The notes under the pieces are model-generated. The model had not been told where the DNA came from and ran no database searches. It saw nothing but the letters and a program-made list of their open reading frames with translations. A DNA stretch of 41,655 nt, taken from contig JAGPFZ010000018.1 of the NCBI GenBank assembly GCA_018056245.1, forward strand, positions 1 through 41,655. The letters run 5' to 3'. Position numbers and translations under genes: made by a program. Source of the stretch: Bacteroidales bacterium (lineage in GTDB: Bacteria > Bacteroidota > Bacteroidia > Bacteroidales > VadinHA17). Shown here piece after piece: positions 41,101-41,655 of the stretch (position 1 is the stretch's first letter; each line of letters starts with the position of its first letter).

Positions 41101-41655
41101 ACACTTTGGTTGAGTTGAAATCAGTTACTGCCGGTTATGAGCAGAAGATTGTACTTGAAGATGTTGATTTTATTATCGGCGAGAAAGATTTTATTGGTGT
41201 TATAGGCCCTAACGGGGGAGGTAAAACAACACTTCTTAAGGTCATTCTCGGTATGTTAAAACCTTTTAAAGGGGAGGTGATTTATAACGATGAACTTATA
41301 AAAAGAAACAATATAGGATATCTGCCGCAAATGTCATTGGTCGACTTGTCTTTTCCATTAACAGTAAAAGATATCATTCTTTCAGGCCTGATGATGCACA
41401 AAAAAGTTTATGGAGGAATGGATAGGAAAGATAAAGAAAAGGCATTAGATATTATACGTGAACTTGGCCTTGAAAGTTTTGAAAAAGCAACTCTGGCTGA
41501 ACTTTCTGGTGGACAGATACAGAGAGTATTTCTTGGAAGAGCATTAATTGGCAATCCAAAACTTCTTTTACTTGATGAACCGGATAACTTTGTTGATTCG
41601 AGTTTTGAAAATGAGTTTTATATAAAGCTTCATGAACTTAACAAACGAATGGCTA
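41097..41655 (+). CDS. Metal ABC transporter ATP-binding protein, 5' part
   Basis: The ATG at 41097 overlaps the stop of the preceding gene; 186 codons are present and the window ends before the stop. Walker A is GVIGPNGGGKTTLLK, the Q-loop follows in GYLPQMSLVD, the signature is LAELSGGQIQRV, and Walker B is PKLLLLDEPDNFVD. This matches the ZnuC/MntB group of metal-ion ABC ATPases; the family D-loop is normally SGVD and reads NFVD here. It couples ATP hydrolysis to zinc or manganese import with the substrate-binding protein before it. The permease gene should follow outside the window. Confidence 0.95.
   Translation, partial: MNTLVELKSVTAGYEQKIVLEDVDFIIGEKDFIGVIGPNGGGKTTLLKVILGMLKPFKGEVIYNDELIKRNNIGYLPQMSLVDLSFPLTVKDIILSGLMMHKKVYGGMDRKDKEKALDIIRELGLESFEKATLAELSGGQIQRVFLGRALIGNPKLLLLDEPDNFVDSSFENEFYIKLHELNKRMA

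Noticed and set aside
1-41655. tRNA genes, CRISPR arrays, insertion sequences, phage genes
   Set aside because: Scanned by eye for T-loop motifs, regularly spaced repeats of 25-40 bases, transposase or integrase motifs; none seen. A covariance-model search would be needed to exclude small RNAs.

Overview
The window reads as a chromosomal segment of a member of the Bacteroidota, most likely Bacteroidales outside the genus Bacteroides. The evidence is several promoters with the phylum-specific -7 box TAnnTTTG (best before lemA at 2217-2246), a type IX secretion (T9SS) sorting domain on the protein at 5261-7111, the gliding lipoprotein GldB, a MurF-alanine racemase fusion, a futalosine-pathway menaquinone enzyme (MqnE), DUF1573 and DUF5916 proteins, and a tRNA-guanine transglycosylase without zinc cysteines. 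I see no tRNA, rRNA, CRISPR array, insertion sequence, phage or integration module. Most of the window is ordinary core genome.

Layout. 2-1021: 3' part of a Gfo/Idh/MocA-type oxidoreductase. 1057-9136: an envelope region with ddl, rluD, a T9SS cargo protein, an orphan PASTA protein and mqnE on the minus strand, interrupted by a plus-strand lemA-TPM-TPM block with its own promoter. 9364-9519: rpmH (51 codons) with promoter and terminator. 9794-12230: minus-strand overlapping genes glycosyltransferase, ECF sigma factor, rsmG. 12319-14543: tgt and an LptF/LptG-type permease. 14688-19217: ispE, dnaB, rsmI, and two uncharacterised genes. 19625-24496: murF-alr fusion, nadE, an outer-membrane barrel protein. 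24755-28245: gldB and a CBM9/DUF5916 protein. 28502-31053: an AMP-forming acyl/aryl ligase plus an LpxL-like acyltransferase, more AT-rich than its surroundings. 31188-36355: a 2x[4Fe-4S] ferredoxin, a 1094-residue TolB-propeller/outer-membrane-barrel protein, and a DUF1573 protein. 36419-39509: an OmpR-type two-component system and a divergent exported protein preceded by three TTAAC repeats at exactly 11-bp spacing. 39610-41655: a hypothetical protein and the start of a zinc/manganese ABC transporter operon.

How the genes fit together. Alanine racemase, D-Ala-D-Ala ligase and MurF make and add the D-Ala-D-Ala end of the peptidoglycan stem peptide. IspE, MqnE and the ferredoxin belong to isoprenoid, quinone and redox metabolism. 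The T9SS cargo protein, GldB, DUF5916 protein and large barrel protein are all outer-membrane or secretion related.

Most interesting for follow-up: (1) the two-component system facing an uncharacterised exported protein, with a PhoB/PhoP-like array of direct repeats in between; (2) a ligase-acyltransferase pair whose acyltransferase has lost the acidic residue of its HX4(D/E) motif; (3) two intergenic arrays of heptanucleotide TTCnnnn repeats; (4) a 21-bp operator-like palindrome exactly on the -7 box of an uncharacterised gene coupled to rsmI. None can be called a new system from sequence alone.
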